Assembly (NCBI GenBank): GCA_964432945.1
Contig: CAYSPO010000007.1
Span: forward strand, 1-44,848
Direction: 5' to 3'
DNA: 44,848 bases
Origin: CAYSPO01 sp964432945
Lineage (GTDB): Bacteria > Bacillota > Clostridia > Tissierellales > Peptoniphilaceae
The notes under the pieces were generated by a model. That model worked only from the letters and a program-made list of their open reading frames with translations, was not told where the DNA came from and ran no database searches. Position 1 is the first letter of the stretch, and each line of letters begins with the position of its first letter. Shown piece after piece: positions 1 to 8,265 of this stretch. The position numbers and the translations under genes were made by a program.

Positions 1-1028
1 AAATTCATTTAGAACATATGGAAGAATTAACGCAAGCATTAAAATATAATTTATCTCTGGTTTTAAGACCTGAAAAATTAAGACAGGTAGAAATAGAATC
101 AGAAAAAAAAGAAGCAAAATCTTTATTTGAAAATTTAAATGAAAAATATTCTGATTTAATTAATAAATACAATAATGAAAACTCAAAGGATACTTTTGAT
201 AAAAACAGAATAGAGAATTTAACATTTGATCATATTAATAATGATAAATTAGATACTAAAAAAATTCTTTTAGATAAAAGCGAAGAAGATGTAAATGTAG
301 AGTTTAATTCTTTCAAAGATGATAATAGTATTACTTATGACTATGAGCTTGTAAGTGAAGAAATAGATGAATCATATAATGCTAGAGTTAATGAAAGTGA
401 AGAGGTATTAATAGAGGAAAATATAATAATAAAAGATAAAATTGAAGATTTAGAGCATTATAAATATAAAACTTTTATTTTAGAAACATACATCGTATTT
501 GAAAATATAAAAGATGAAAATATAATTTTATTAGATCAACATGCTTCTCACGAAAGAATTAATTATGAAAGGCTTTTGGACTTATATAATAATGACAATA
601 ATTATAGGCAGAGTATTCTTGATGGAATAGATATTAATCTGTTGGCTGATGAGATGACTATACTTAACAATAATATATCATTATTTGAAAAGTTTGGCTT
701 TACAATAGAAATTATTAATTCAAATACCATAAGTCTTATAGAAGTTCCAGCAATCTATGATATAAATTATAAGCAATTATTTTTAGATTTAATAAATGGC
801 CTTAAGATATATGGTACTTTTAATTCAAAATATCTTCTAGATAAACTGATACAAAAAGCTTGTAAATCAAGTATAAAAGCCTATGATAAGATATCTGAAG
901 TGGAGGCATATAGTTTAATAAAGGAATTATCTCAGTGTGATTATCCTCTAACATGCCCTCATGGAAGGCCAACATTCTTAAAGATTAAGAAAAGCACCTT
1001 AGATATGGAGTTTAAAAGAATAAAATGA
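1..1028 (+). CDS. mutL: DNA mismatch repair protein MutL, C-terminal part (5' end outside window)
   Basis: MutL couples MutS mismatch recognition to strand nicking. The reading frame is open to the window edge (first full codon at base 3), so the ATG at 18 is an internal Met and the N-terminal ATPase domain lies upstream. What is visible is a long, acidic, Asn/Lys-rich linker (bases about 60-450) and then the dimerisation/endonuclease domain. It carries the metal-binding motif DQHASHERINYE (from base 534), which fits the DQHA-x2-E-x4-E signature of MutL proteins that nick DNA themselves. It also has the ACKSSIKA segment and a C-terminal CPHGRP motif (954-971). An endonuclease-type MutL fits an organism without MutH. 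The stop overlaps the miaA start by 4 bases (ATGA), so the two are translationally coupled. Confidence 0.95.
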   Translation, partial: IHLEHMEELTQALKYNLSLVLRPEKLRQVEIESEKKEAKSLFENLNEKYSDLINKYNNENSKDTFDKNRIENLTFDHINNDKLDTKKILLDKSEEDVNVEFNSFKDDNSITYDYELVSEEIDESYNARVNESEEVLIEENIIIKDKIEDLEHYKYKTFILETYIVFENIKDENIILLDQHASHERINYERLLDLYNNDNNYRQSILDGIDINLLADEMTILNNNISLFEKFGFTIEIINSNTISLIEVPAIYDINYKQLFLDLINGLKIYGTFNSKYLLDKLIQKACKSSIKAYDKISEVEAYSLIKELSQCDYPLTCPHGRPTFLKIKKSTLDMEFKRIK

Positions 1029-1966
1029 AAAAAATGATTATTTTAACTGGTCCAACAGGAAGTGGAAAGACTAGTTTAAGTATAAATTTAGCAAAGCTAT
1101 TTGATACTGAAATAATTTCTGCTGATTCAATGCAGGTATATAAGTATATGAATATAGGTACTGCAAAAATAAAGCAAGAAGAAACTATGGGTGTCAAACA
1201 CCATATGATTGATGTAGTCAAACCTGATGAAGAATTTACAGTTGATGACTTCAAAAATATAGCTCATACAATTATAGAAAGATTGAATTTTGATAAAAAA
1301 ATTCCTTTAATAGTAGGTGGAAGTGGATTATATATAGATAGTTTAATTTATGATTTAGAATTTACTATCGCACCTCCTAACTATGAACTAAGATCTTATT
1401 ACGAAACTTTAGCTAAAGAATGTGGTAACGAACACCTACACAATATTTTAAAGAATATTGACCCTAAAAGTGCTGAAAAAAACCATCCAAACCAATTAAA
1501 AAGAATTATTCGTGCTTTAGAAGTATTTGACTATACTGGACAACCTTTCTCTAGTTTTGATAATAACCGTAAATATTTAGAAGACATAGATTTTAGATAT
1601 TTAGTTTTGAATAGAAAAAGAGAAACTCTTTATGAGAATATAAATAATAGAGTTGATCAGATGATAAGTAATGGATTAATTGAGGAAGTAGAAGGACTAT
1701 TAGATATGGGATATTCTCCAGATTTAGTATCGATGAATAGTATCGGGTATAAAGAAATAATTATGTATCTGAATGGGGATATTTCACTTAGTCAAGCTAT
1801 TTCTGATGTAAAAAAGAATTCTAGACGATATGCAAAAAGACAGTTAACTTGGTTTAGAAGAGAAAAAAATGCTAATTTTATAGATATAGAAGATAACGAA
1901 ATGCAAGATATAATTTTTAATAAATGCTTAAGAGCAATAGAGGAAGAGAATGAATATATTAAATAG
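1025..1966 (+). CDS. miaA: tRNA dimethylallyltransferase MiaA
   Basis: MiaA transfers a dimethylallyl group to N6 of A37 in tRNAs that read UNN codons, the first step towards ms2i6A. The 313-residue protein has the usual family length. It begins with the P-loop GPTGSGKTS, followed by the SADSMQVYKYMNIGTAK block, the VGGSGLYI segment and the RRYAKRQLTWFRRE tRNA-binding block near the C-terminus. The start ATG overlaps the mutL stop. The 3' end overlaps the next gene by 17 bases. In many Firmicutes hfq follows miaA; here it does not. Assignment is secure from motif order and the mutL-miaA pairing. Confidence 0.97.
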   Translation: MKKMIILTGPTGSGKTSLSINLAKLFDTEIISADSMQVYKYMNIGTAKIKQEETMGVKHHMIDVVKPDEEFTVDDFKNIAHTIIERLNFDKKIPLIVGGSGLYIDSLIYDLEFTIAPPNYELRSYYETLAKECGNEHLHNILKNIDPKSAEKNHPNQLKRIIRALEVFDYTGQPFSSFDNNRKYLEDIDFRYLVLNRKRETLYENINNRVDQMISNGLIEEVEGLLDMGYSPDLVSMNSIGYKEIIMYLNGDISLSQAISDVKKNSRRYAKRQLTWFRREKNANFIDIEDNEMQDIIFNKCLRAIEEENEYIK

Positions 1967-3200
1967 TAGTTTTATAGAACTTATAAATGAATGTGAAAAT
2001 GAACTAGAGGGAAAATTTAAAGAACTAGATAAAATTAGAGAGGCTAATCAGTTTAAAATACTATCAGCTATGCAAAATAATCACTTATCCCACGCAGACT
2101 TCCATTGGTCAACAGGATATGGATATGGTGACTACGGTAGAGAAAAAACTGAATCTATATTTGCTGAGATTTTTAAAACAGAAGATGCTCTTGTAAGACC
2201 AGCAATATCTTCAGGAACTCATGCTTTGGCTTTAGCACTTCAAGCAAACTTATTAAATGGTGATCAATTAGTTAGTATTTCAGGTACACCATATGACACT
2301 TTACTTGAGGTTATAGGGGTAGCGGGATCAACAGAAGGCACTCTTATAGAAAATGGAGTTAAATACGAAGAAATTCCCCTAACTAATGGTTTAATTTCTT
2401 ATGATAAAATACCAGAACTAGTAAATAAAAACACTAAAATGGTTATGATTCAAAGGTCAAAAGGTTATTCTACCAGAAGAGAATTTACGGTTAAAGAAAT
2501 AGCTAAGGCAATCGAAATAGTAAAAGAAATAAACGAAGAGATTATAGTGATGGTAGATAACTGCTATGGAGAATTTGTAGAATATCAAGAACCTTCTGAG
2601 TATGGAGCTGACTTATTAGTAGGCTCACTTATAAAAAATCCAGGTGGGGGAATAGCTGTTTCTGGAGGATATATTTGTGGTAAAAAAGAATTAATAGAAA
2701 GATGTTCTATTAGATTGACTGCTCCAGGACTTGGGAAAGAAACTGGACTTACTTTTGGAACTACAAGAAATAACCTTCAAGGTTTATTTTTAGCACCAAT
2801 AGTAGTAAATAATGCTGTTAAAGGTGCCTGTCTTATAGGTAGAGTTTTCGAAAAACTTGGATATAAAATAATACCAAGTTCCGAAGATAATATCTCTGAT
2901 ATAGTTCAAGCTATAGTTCTTGAAGATCCTGATAAAGTTATAGAGTTTTGCAAGGCTGTTCAAGAGTTTGGGGCAGTTGATTCTTATGTAACTCCTTATC
3001 CAGATGAGATGCCAGGATATGATGATAAGGTTATTATGGCTGCTGGTGGATTTATAGCAGGATCATCTATTGAAATAAGTGCTGATGGACCTCTTAGGGA
3101 ACCTTATATAGCCTTTTATCAAGGTGGACTTTCTTATGATCAATGTAAATTTGCCCTAATAAATATTCTTGAGAAATTCAAAGAAAATAATTATATATAA
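1950..3200 (+). CDS. YnbB/aluminium-resistance family PLP-dependent enzyme (methionine gamma-lyase-like)
   Basis: This 416-residue protein belongs to the family called aluminium resistance protein or YnbB, a fold-type I PLP enzyme related to cystathionine/methionine gamma-lyases. Its true substrate is not established. Visible hallmarks are the N-terminal SHADFHWSTGYGYGDYGR block, AISSGTHALALAL (phosphate-binding region), MVDNCYGEFVE (the Asp that pairs with the PLP ring) and GSLIKNPGGGIA, whose Lys should form the Schiff base. The ATG lies inside the last codons of miaA with a GAGGAAG ribosome site, so it is probably coupled to miaA. A terminator follows directly after the stop. In Bacillus and clostridia this gene usually sits near miaA, hfq or hflX, so the position is normal but the intervening genes are missing. 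Confidence 0.88.
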   Translation: MNILNSSFIELINECENELEGKFKELDKIREANQFKILSAMQNNHLSHADFHWSTGYGYGDYGREKTESIFAEIFKTEDALVRPAISSGTHALALALQANLLNGDQLVSISGTPYDTLLEVIGVAGSTEGTLIENGVKYEEIPLTNGLISYDKIPELVNKNTKMVMIQRSKGYSTRREFTVKEIAKAIEIVKEINEEIIVMVDNCYGEFVEYQEPSEYGADLLVGSLIKNPGGGIAVSGGYICGKKELIERCSIRLTAPGLGKETGLTFGTTRNNLQGLFLAPIVVNNAVKGACLIGRVFEKLGYKIIPSSEDNISDIVQAIVLEDPDKVIEFCKAVQEFGAVDSYVTPYPDEMPGYDDKVIMAAGGFIAGSSIEISADGPLREPYIAFYQGGLSYDQCKFALINILEKFKENNYI

Positions 3201-3228
3201 AAACACCCACTTAAGAGGGTGTTTTTTT
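3201..3228. terminator. Bidirectional intrinsic terminator between ynbB-like gene and rqcH
   Basis: The 8-bp perfect stem AAACACCC / GGGTGTTT (3201-3208 with 3217-3224) has an 8-base loop that contains CTTAAG. A T-run follows on the plus strand, and A-rich sequence at the left side gives a T-run on the minus strand. The genes on both sides converge on it, and the rqcH stop lies in the T-run, so it probably serves both. Confidence 0.88.
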
Positions 3229-4996
3229 AATCTTCTATTTTATTTTTCAATATCTTTTTTAATCTTTCATCATCCATATCAATTACAAGAGTTTTGAAAT
3301 CATTGTAATAAACCATACCTGGTTTCGCTCCTTTTGCTTTATATACATTCTTCTTTTCTGTATAATCGATACTTAATGTTCCTTGGCCTCTCATAGAACT
3401 ATAATATCCTGCAAGATATGCAGCTTCATAAAGGCTTTGCTCTGATATTTCATTTTCCTTTTTCAATATTACATGTGATCCTGCTACTGTTTGTATATGA
3501 AGGAAGATATCGTCCTTATTTGCAACTTTAAGAGTTATATAATCATTTTGAGTATTATTTTTACCTACATATATCGTTTCATTCATTGAAGAATTGAATT
3601 TTAATGGATTGAATTCTTTCTTATTTTTCTTACCCTTATTCTTATTTTTTATTTTACTTTGTCTTTTCTTAATATATCCTTCTTTTATTAACTCTTCTTC
3701 AATTTCCATAAGGTCTTCTAAATCTTCTATATTATTTATATTTGATTTAATCAATTTAAGGTAATCAAGCTCATCTTTTAAATGTGGAACTTCTTCTGTA
3801 AATTTCTTTTCCCTATTCTTTAGCTTAGAGTATTTCTTATAATATGCTTGACTATTTAATGGACCAGATTTCGTTTCATCTAAAGGTATCTCAATTTCTT
3901 GAAGATTTTCAGAATAAAAGTTTTGTAATATTATTGAGCTTTCTCCTCCTTTTAATAGATGAAGGTTAGCAGACAAAACATCAGCATATATTTTGAATTT
4001 TTCTCTATCTTTAGATTTTTCTATTCCTCTTAACATATCATCTAACTTACTTGAAACAAATTCTATATTATAATTAACCACTTTCAAAAGGTTAGCTGAT
4101 TTATCTTTTAATTTGTCTGTCTTCACTATAGATTTATAATAGTCCTTTAAAGCATTATTTATACTATCGTATTTAATGATATCTCCATCTAAGTGATTTA
4201 ATTGAAAACAATAAAAGTCCAAAAGAATATTATCGTTTTTCTTTTGAATCAAACATGGAGTAAAGTTATTATTTCTAATATTATCTCTAAATTCAACAAA
4301 TACTTTGTCAATTTTCTTAAAATCATCTTCAGAAAGAGATTTTATTTCTGTTGATGGATCTATATCGGATAGAAATGAAATTTCTTTTCCAATAGCAGGA
4401 CTCATTCCTGTATAATTTTTATAAAATAGTTTAGCCAACTGAGTATTCTTATTTTCCTCTATTAAACCAGAAGGTAGGGTATCTATAGTTAATAAATCTA
4501 TTTTAGAGTCATCTATTATACTATATTCTTTTCCAGGTAAAACTTCTCTAACTCTAGACATTCTATTATTTATTCTCTTTATAGAATCTATTATAACTCC
4601 AGATTCCACCAGTATAATATTTGAATGTCTACCCATCATTTCAACAAATAAAGACTTAATAACTTTATAACCCATATCGTCATATGCTGAAATATCGAAT
4701 TGTATAACTCTATCTAACTTATACTGTTTTATATCTAAAATTGTCCCTCCTTGCAAATGCTTTCTAAGAACCATACAGAAGTCGGGCGGAACCATAGGAT
4801 TAGTAAGGCTATCGTTTATTAGATTAATTCTAGGGCTATTTGCACTTGCTGAAATATACAATTTATAGTTATCATTTTTATATAAATTAAATACTAAGTC
4901 TAATTTTTTAGGTTGATTTATTTTATTAACCTTCGCTCCAATTAAGGATGAAAGCTCATTTTTCAAACATCTTGTGGATATACCGTCTAATGGCAT
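3227..4996 (-). CDS. rqcH: Ribosome quality control protein RqcH (NFACT / FbpA family)
   Basis: RqcH binds stalled 50S subunits carrying peptidyl-tRNA and recruits tRNA-Ala to add C-terminal alanine tails that mark the nascent chain for degradation. Older annotations call it fibronectin-binding protein. The frame is open to 5044, but the start at 4996 is chosen. It gives the family N-terminus MPLDGIS and has a GGAGGAG ribosome site (5000-5006). The 589-residue protein shows the NFACT-N domain with the Asp-Arg pair at residues 95-96 that is needed for tailing in this family. A Lys/Glu-rich coiled coil fills the middle, a basic KNKNKGKKNKK stretch follows, and the NFACT-R domain (YVGKNN..., HIQTVAGSHV) closes the protein. 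It stands alone on the minus strand with its own promoter. Confidence 0.93.
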   Translation of the reverse strand: MPLDGISTRCLKNELSSLIGAKVNKINQPKKLDLVFNLYKNDNYKLYISASANSPRINLINDSLTNPMVPPDFCMVLRKHLQGGTILDIKQYKLDRVIQFDISAYDDMGYKVIKSLFVEMMGRHSNIILVESGVIIDSIKRINNRMSRVREVLPGKEYSIIDDSKIDLLTIDTLPSGLIEENKNTQLAKLFYKNYTGMSPAIGKEISFLSDIDPSTEIKSLSEDDFKKIDKVFVEFRDNIRNNNFTPCLIQKKNDNILLDFYCFQLNHLDGDIIKYDSINNALKDYYKSIVKTDKLKDKSANLLKVVNYNIEFVSSKLDDMLRGIEKSKDREKFKIYADVLSANLHLLKGGESSIILQNFYSENLQEIEIPLDETKSGPLNSQAYYKKYSKLKNREKKFTEEVPHLKDELDYLKLIKSNINNIEDLEDLMEIEEELIKEGYIKKRQSKIKNKNKGKKNKKEFNPLKFNSSMNETIYVGKNNTQNDYITLKVANKDDIFLHIQTVAGSHVILKKENEISEQSLYEAAYLAGYYSSMRGQGTLSIDYTEKKNVYKAKGAKPGMVYYNDFKTLVIDMDDERLKKILKNKIED

Positions 4997-5015
4997 AATC
5001 TCCTCCTTTTTTGAA

Positions 5016-5044
5016 ATAATATAGCTTTTGATAGAATCTGTCAA
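5016..5044 (-). promoter_or_regulatory. SigA-type promoter for rqcH
   Basis: On the minus strand a perfect -35 TTGACA (5044-5039) is followed after 17 bases by TATTAT (5021-5016, five of six consensus bases). Predicted transcription starts near 5009, immediately before the ribosome site, leaving a leader of only about 13 bases. Confidence 0.75.
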
Positions 5045-5074
5045 CCATATATATTACGAATTTGTAATAATCGC

Positions 5075-5104
5075 TTGACATTTATTTGTGTACTATTATA
5101 TTAT
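5075..5104 (+). promoter_or_regulatory. SigA-type promoter for the yicC-fmt operon
   Basis: A perfect TTGACA (5075-5080) is followed by TATATT at 5097-5102 (16-base spacer) or TATTAT at 5099-5104 (18-base spacer). It lies back to back with the rqcH promoter, with about 30 bases between the two -35 boxes. The next gene starts at 5126 with GGAGG at 5116-5120. Confidence 0.75.
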
Positions 5105-5125
5105 AAAAGAAAATTGGAGGATAAT

Positions 5126-6001
5126 ATGACAAATTCTATGACGGGCTTTGGATCATCTCAAGTTCAGTATAATAATATTGATATTGATATTGATTTAAAG
5201 ACAATTAATAACAAGTATCTAGATATTTCCATTAATATGCCTAGAGACTTTGATTTTTTACAAGAAATTATTCAACAAAAGATAAAAGCATATATTTATC
5301 GAGGAAAAGTAATAGTTAAAGTTAATATTAAGATACAAAAAGAGAACAATCTTGAGGTAGATATTGAAAGAGCAAAAAATTTCTACGATGCTTTAAATCA
5401 AATCAATAAAAGCCTTAATCTTAATAGCGATATAAACTTATCCCAAGTTTTACTTGATAAACAGATTGTAAAAGATGTTGAAGTAGAGACAGATCGTGAA
5501 CTTTTATCAAAACTTTTAGAAGAGGGACTAGGTGAGGCTCTAGTATCTTTAGTGAATTCAAGAGCTGCAGAAGGAAACAATCTTAAAAACGACTTATTAA
5601 ATCGTATTAGCGAATTTGAATTATATCTAAACTTAATCGAAGAAAGAAAATCTTTCGTCCTTCAAGAGAATAAACTTAAATTGATGAATCGATTAGAAAA
5701 TATCTGTGATATAGATAGAGAATACATAGATAATAGGCTTGCAGCTGAAATTTTATTATATACAGAAAAATCTGATATTACAGAAGAAATAATTAGATTA
5801 AATTCTCATTTAGAGTTATTTAAGGACACTTTAAACTCTAATGAAGTTATTGGTAAAAAACTAGATTTTATATGTCAAGAATTTCTAAGAGAAGCTAATA
5901 CAATTTCGTCAAAATCCAACGATTTTATAATAACTAATGAAATAATTAATATTAAAACTTTAATTGATCAAACTAGAGAACAAGTTCAAAATATTGAATA
6001 G
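5126..6001 (+). CDS. yicC: YicC/YloC family endoribonuclease
   Basis: Members of the YicC/YloC family are endoribonucleases that act in RNA turnover; YicC of E. coli promotes small-RNA decay. The start at 5126 is chosen over the upstream TTG at 5075. It gives the family N-terminus MTNSMTGFG, has a TTGGAGG ribosome site, and the upstream codons coincide with the promoter. The 291-residue protein matches the usual length of about 290. It carries the conserved N-terminal segment TINNKYLDI, the basic patch YRGKV and the C-terminal KLDFICQEFLREANTISSKS signature. It is the first gene of a unit that continues with remA and gmk in the same order as in Bacillus subtilis. Confidence 0.93.
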   Translation: MTNSMTGFGSSQVQYNNIDIDIDLKTINNKYLDISINMPRDFDFLQEIIQQKIKAYIYRGKVIVKVNIKIQKENNLEVDIERAKNFYDALNQINKSLNLNSDINLSQVLLDKQIVKDVEVETDRELLSKLLEEGLGEALVSLVNSRAAEGNNLKNDLLNRISEFELYLNLIEERKSFVLQENKLKLMNRLENICDIDREYIDNRLAAEILLYTEKSDITEEIIRLNSHLELFKDTLNSNEVIGKKLDFICQEFLREANTISSKSNDFIITNEIINIKTLIDQTREQVQNIE

Positions 6002-6009
6002 GAGAATTA

Positions 6010-6276
6010 ATGGATAATAAACTAATAAATATTGGATATGGAAATTACATTAATTTATCAAAATTAATAGCGATAATAAGCCCTGAATCTGCACCAATTA
6101 AAAGAATGATAAAAGAAAATAGGGGATCGCTAGAATTAATTGATGCAACATTTGGAAGAAAAACAAGATCTGTATTAGTAATGGAAAATAAACAGGTTGT
6201 TCTCTCTGCACTTCAACCTGAAACTATTAATGGTAAAATAAAAAACAAAAAAAATCAGGAGGAAGCTAATGCGTAA
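6010..6276 (+). CDS. remA: RemA-like DNA-binding regulator (DUF370)
   Basis: RemA is a small DNA-binding activator that in Bacillus switches on matrix and osmoprotection genes; its role in cocci is unknown. The 88-residue product matches the family along its length: NIGYGN at the N-terminus, the block SPESAPIKRMI, and DATFGRKTRSVLVM followed by LSALQPETI. From recall of the Bacillus protein, the Arg in the GR-x-TR motif is kept, while position 18 is Lys where Bacillus has Arg. It lies between yicC and gmk as in Bacillus and overlaps gmk by 8 bases. The ribosome site AGGAG is at 6000-6004. Confidence 0.93.
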   Translation: MDNKLINIGYGNYINLSKLIAIISPESAPIKRMIKENRGSLELIDATFGRKTRSVLVMENKQVVLSALQPETINGKIKNKKNQEEANA

Positions 6277-6883
6277 AGGATTTTTACTTGTAATATCTGG
6301 CCCGTCTGGAGTAGGTAAAGGCACGGTAACAGAAAGATTACTAGAAGATAATAAAGATTTGATGTTTTCTATATCAACCACTACAAGAAAAAAAAGGAAT
6401 TATGAAGAAGATGGTAAAAATTATTTTTTTGTAGAAAAAGAAAAGTTTGAAAGAATGGTCGAAGAAAATAAATTTTTAGAGTATGCTGTTGTACATGAAA
6501 ATTTATATGGTACTCCTAAAGATTTTGTGCTAGAAGGTATAGAAGATGGTAAGATTATCGTTTTAGAAATTGATGTTCAAGGTGCTTTACAAGTAAAAGC
6601 TAATTATCCTAATGGTGTTTTCGTATTCTTACTTCCTCCAAGCTTAGAAGAATTAGAATATAGGTTAACCCATAGGGGAACTGAATCTGAAGAGCAAATA
6701 GCAATTAGGTTAGCTAATGCAAGAGATGAGTTATCAAAGTTTAATGAATATCAATACGCTGTAATCAATGATAAATTAGATGATGCAGTTTCAGACATTG
6801 AATCAATAATTAATGCTGAAAAATTAAGAGTTGTAAGTAGTAGTTCCCTAGAAGAAATTTTAAATAAGAAAGGTGATAAATAA
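6269..6883 (+). CDS. gmk: Guanylate kinase
   Basis: Gmk phosphorylates GMP to GDP with ATP and so feeds GTP and (p)ppGpp pools. The 204-residue protein has the P-loop SGPSGVGKGT at residues 9-18, the GMP-binding RKKRNYEEDGKNYFFV region, LEIDVQGALQVK (Walker B region) and FLLPPSLEELEYRL followed by RGTE in the lid. Length and motif order are standard. The start lies within the last codons of remA (AGGAGG at 6258-6263), and the stop overlaps the rpoZ start by one base (TAATG), so the three genes are translated as a coupled set. Confidence 0.97.
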   Translation: MRKGFLLVISGPSGVGKGTVTERLLEDNKDLMFSISTTTRKKRNYEEDGKNYFFVEKEKFERMVEENKFLEYAVVHENLYGTPKDFVLEGIEDGKIIVLEIDVQGALQVKANYPNGVFVFLLPPSLEELEYRLTHRGTESEEQIAIRLANARDELSKFNEYQYAVINDKLDDAVSDIESIINAEKLRVVSSSSLEEILNKKGDK

Positions 6884-7083
6884 TGATTAATCCTTCATTT
6901 GATGAATTGAAAGAAGTAAACGAAAGCCGTTACTCTCTTGTAATGACTGTTGCAAAAAGATCTAGAAGAATTGTAGATGGTTCAAAGCCACTTATAGATA
7001 GTAAAAATAAAAAACCTGTAACACTAGCAATTGAAGAGGTAATGGCTGGGAAAATTGCATATGAGAATACAGAAATGGATTAA
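6883..7083 (+). CDS. rpoZ: RNA polymerase omega subunit
   Basis: Omega helps assemble RNA polymerase by binding the beta-prime subunit. This 66-residue protein has the Gram-positive form: a short N-terminus, SRYSLVMTVAKRSRRI (the conserved helix that contacts beta-prime) and PVTLAIEEVMAGKI near the end. It follows gmk with a one-base overlap and is 3 bases from coaBC, the classic gmk-rpoZ-coaBC arrangement. Short proteins of this kind are easy to miss, but context and motif make this one firm. Confidence 0.95.
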   Translation: MINPSFDELKEVNESRYSLVMTVAKRSRRIVDGSKPLIDSKNKKPVTLAIEEVMAGKIAYENTEMD

Positions 7084-7086
7084 GCT

Positions 7087-8265
7087 ATGTTAGAAAACAA
7101 AAATATACTCATAGGTATATCATCAGGTATAGCTATTTATAAGGTAGTCGATTTAATAAGTAAATTAAAGAAATTAAATTCTAACGTAAAAGTTATAATG
7201 ACAGAAAATGCTTGTGAGTTTATTAATCCTATATTGTTTGAAGTAATGTCAAAATCTAGAGTTTATGTAGAGCATTTTGTAGAAAATAAAGATGGTAGCG
7301 TAAGCCATATAGATCTTGCTAGCTGGGCAGATGTATTTCTATTAGCTCCAGCTACTGCTAACACAATAGCTAAGGTTAATGCAGGAATAGGGGATAATCT
7401 ACTTACTTCAACTGTTATAGCTTACAATAAACCTTTAATTTTTGCTCCAACAATGAATACCAATATGTTAAATAATCCTATTACTCAAAGAAATATAAGA
7501 GATTTAAAAGAATTAGGTCATCTTTTTATAAACACTAATTCTGGTTTCTTAGCTTGTAATGATAATGGCGATGGTAGAATGGCTGAGCCATATGAGATTA
7601 TCGATTATTTGGAATTTTATTTAACAAAAAAAGATTTAAAAGGGAAAAAAATTATTGTTACAGCTGGTCCAACTATAGAAGAGATAGATCCTGTTAGGTA
7701 TATTAGTAATTACTCTAGTGGAAAAATGGGATTTAATTTAGCAAAAGCAGCAAGAAATAGGGGAGCTGAAGTAGTATTAATAGCTGGCCCAAATAATTTA
7801 AATAATATAAAAGGTATTAAGATTATCGATATAAAAACCAATTCAGAACTAAAAAATCAAATAGATAAGTATTTCATCGATGTAGATGCATTAATAATGT
7901 CAGCAGCACCATGTGATTTTAAGGTGAAAAATCAATCTAGGAACAAAATAAAAAAAGACAAGTTAAAATCATTAGATATAGAAAATAATGATGATATCAT
8001 AGCCTATTTTTCAGAAAAAAAAACTAATCAAATATTGATAGGTTTTGCTGCAGAAACACAAAATTTACTAGAAAATGCAAAAACTAAACTTTGTAATAAA
8101 GGTTTAGACTATATTGTTGCAAATGATGTTTCTGGGGAAGATTCAGGTTTTAATGTAGACAATAATAAAGGATATATAGTTTCTGAAGAAAAAGAAATAC
8201 AAATTTCTTTAATGTCGAAATTTGAAATGGCTAATATTATTTTAGATGTGTTAAAAGATGAGTAA
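7087..8265 (+). CDS. coaBC: Bifunctional phosphopantothenoylcysteine decarboxylase/phosphopantothenate-cysteine ligase
   Basis: CoaBC catalyses two successive steps of coenzyme A synthesis. It joins phosphopantothenate to cysteine, then decarboxylates the product to phosphopantetheine. The 392-residue fusion has the flavin-dependent CoaC half (about residues 1-175) with SHIDLASWAD, which contains the catalytic His, and APTMNTNM (PxMNxxMW-like motif). The CoaB half (about 180-392) shows TAGPTIEEIDPVRYISNYSSGKMG and the KIKKDK segment carrying the ligase Lys. It overlaps priA by 8 bases. The full length and both active sites argue for a working bifunctional enzyme. Confidence 0.96.
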   Translation: MLENKNILIGISSGIAIYKVVDLISKLKKLNSNVKVIMTENACEFINPILFEVMSKSRVYVEHFVENKDGSVSHIDLASWADVFLLAPATANTIAKVNAGIGDNLLTSTVIAYNKPLIFAPTMNTNMLNNPITQRNIRDLKELGHLFINTNSGFLACNDNGDGRMAEPYEIIDYLEFYLTKKDLKGKKIIVTAGPTIEEIDPVRYISNYSSGKMGFNLAKAARNRGAEVVLIAGPNNLNNIKGIKIIDIKTNSELKNQIDKYFIDVDALIMSAAPCDFKVKNQSRNKIKKDKLKSLDIENNDDIIAYFSEKKTNQILIGFAAETQNLLENAKTKLCNKGLDYIVANDVSGEDSGFNVDNNKGYIVSEEKEIQISLMSKFEMANIILDVLKDE

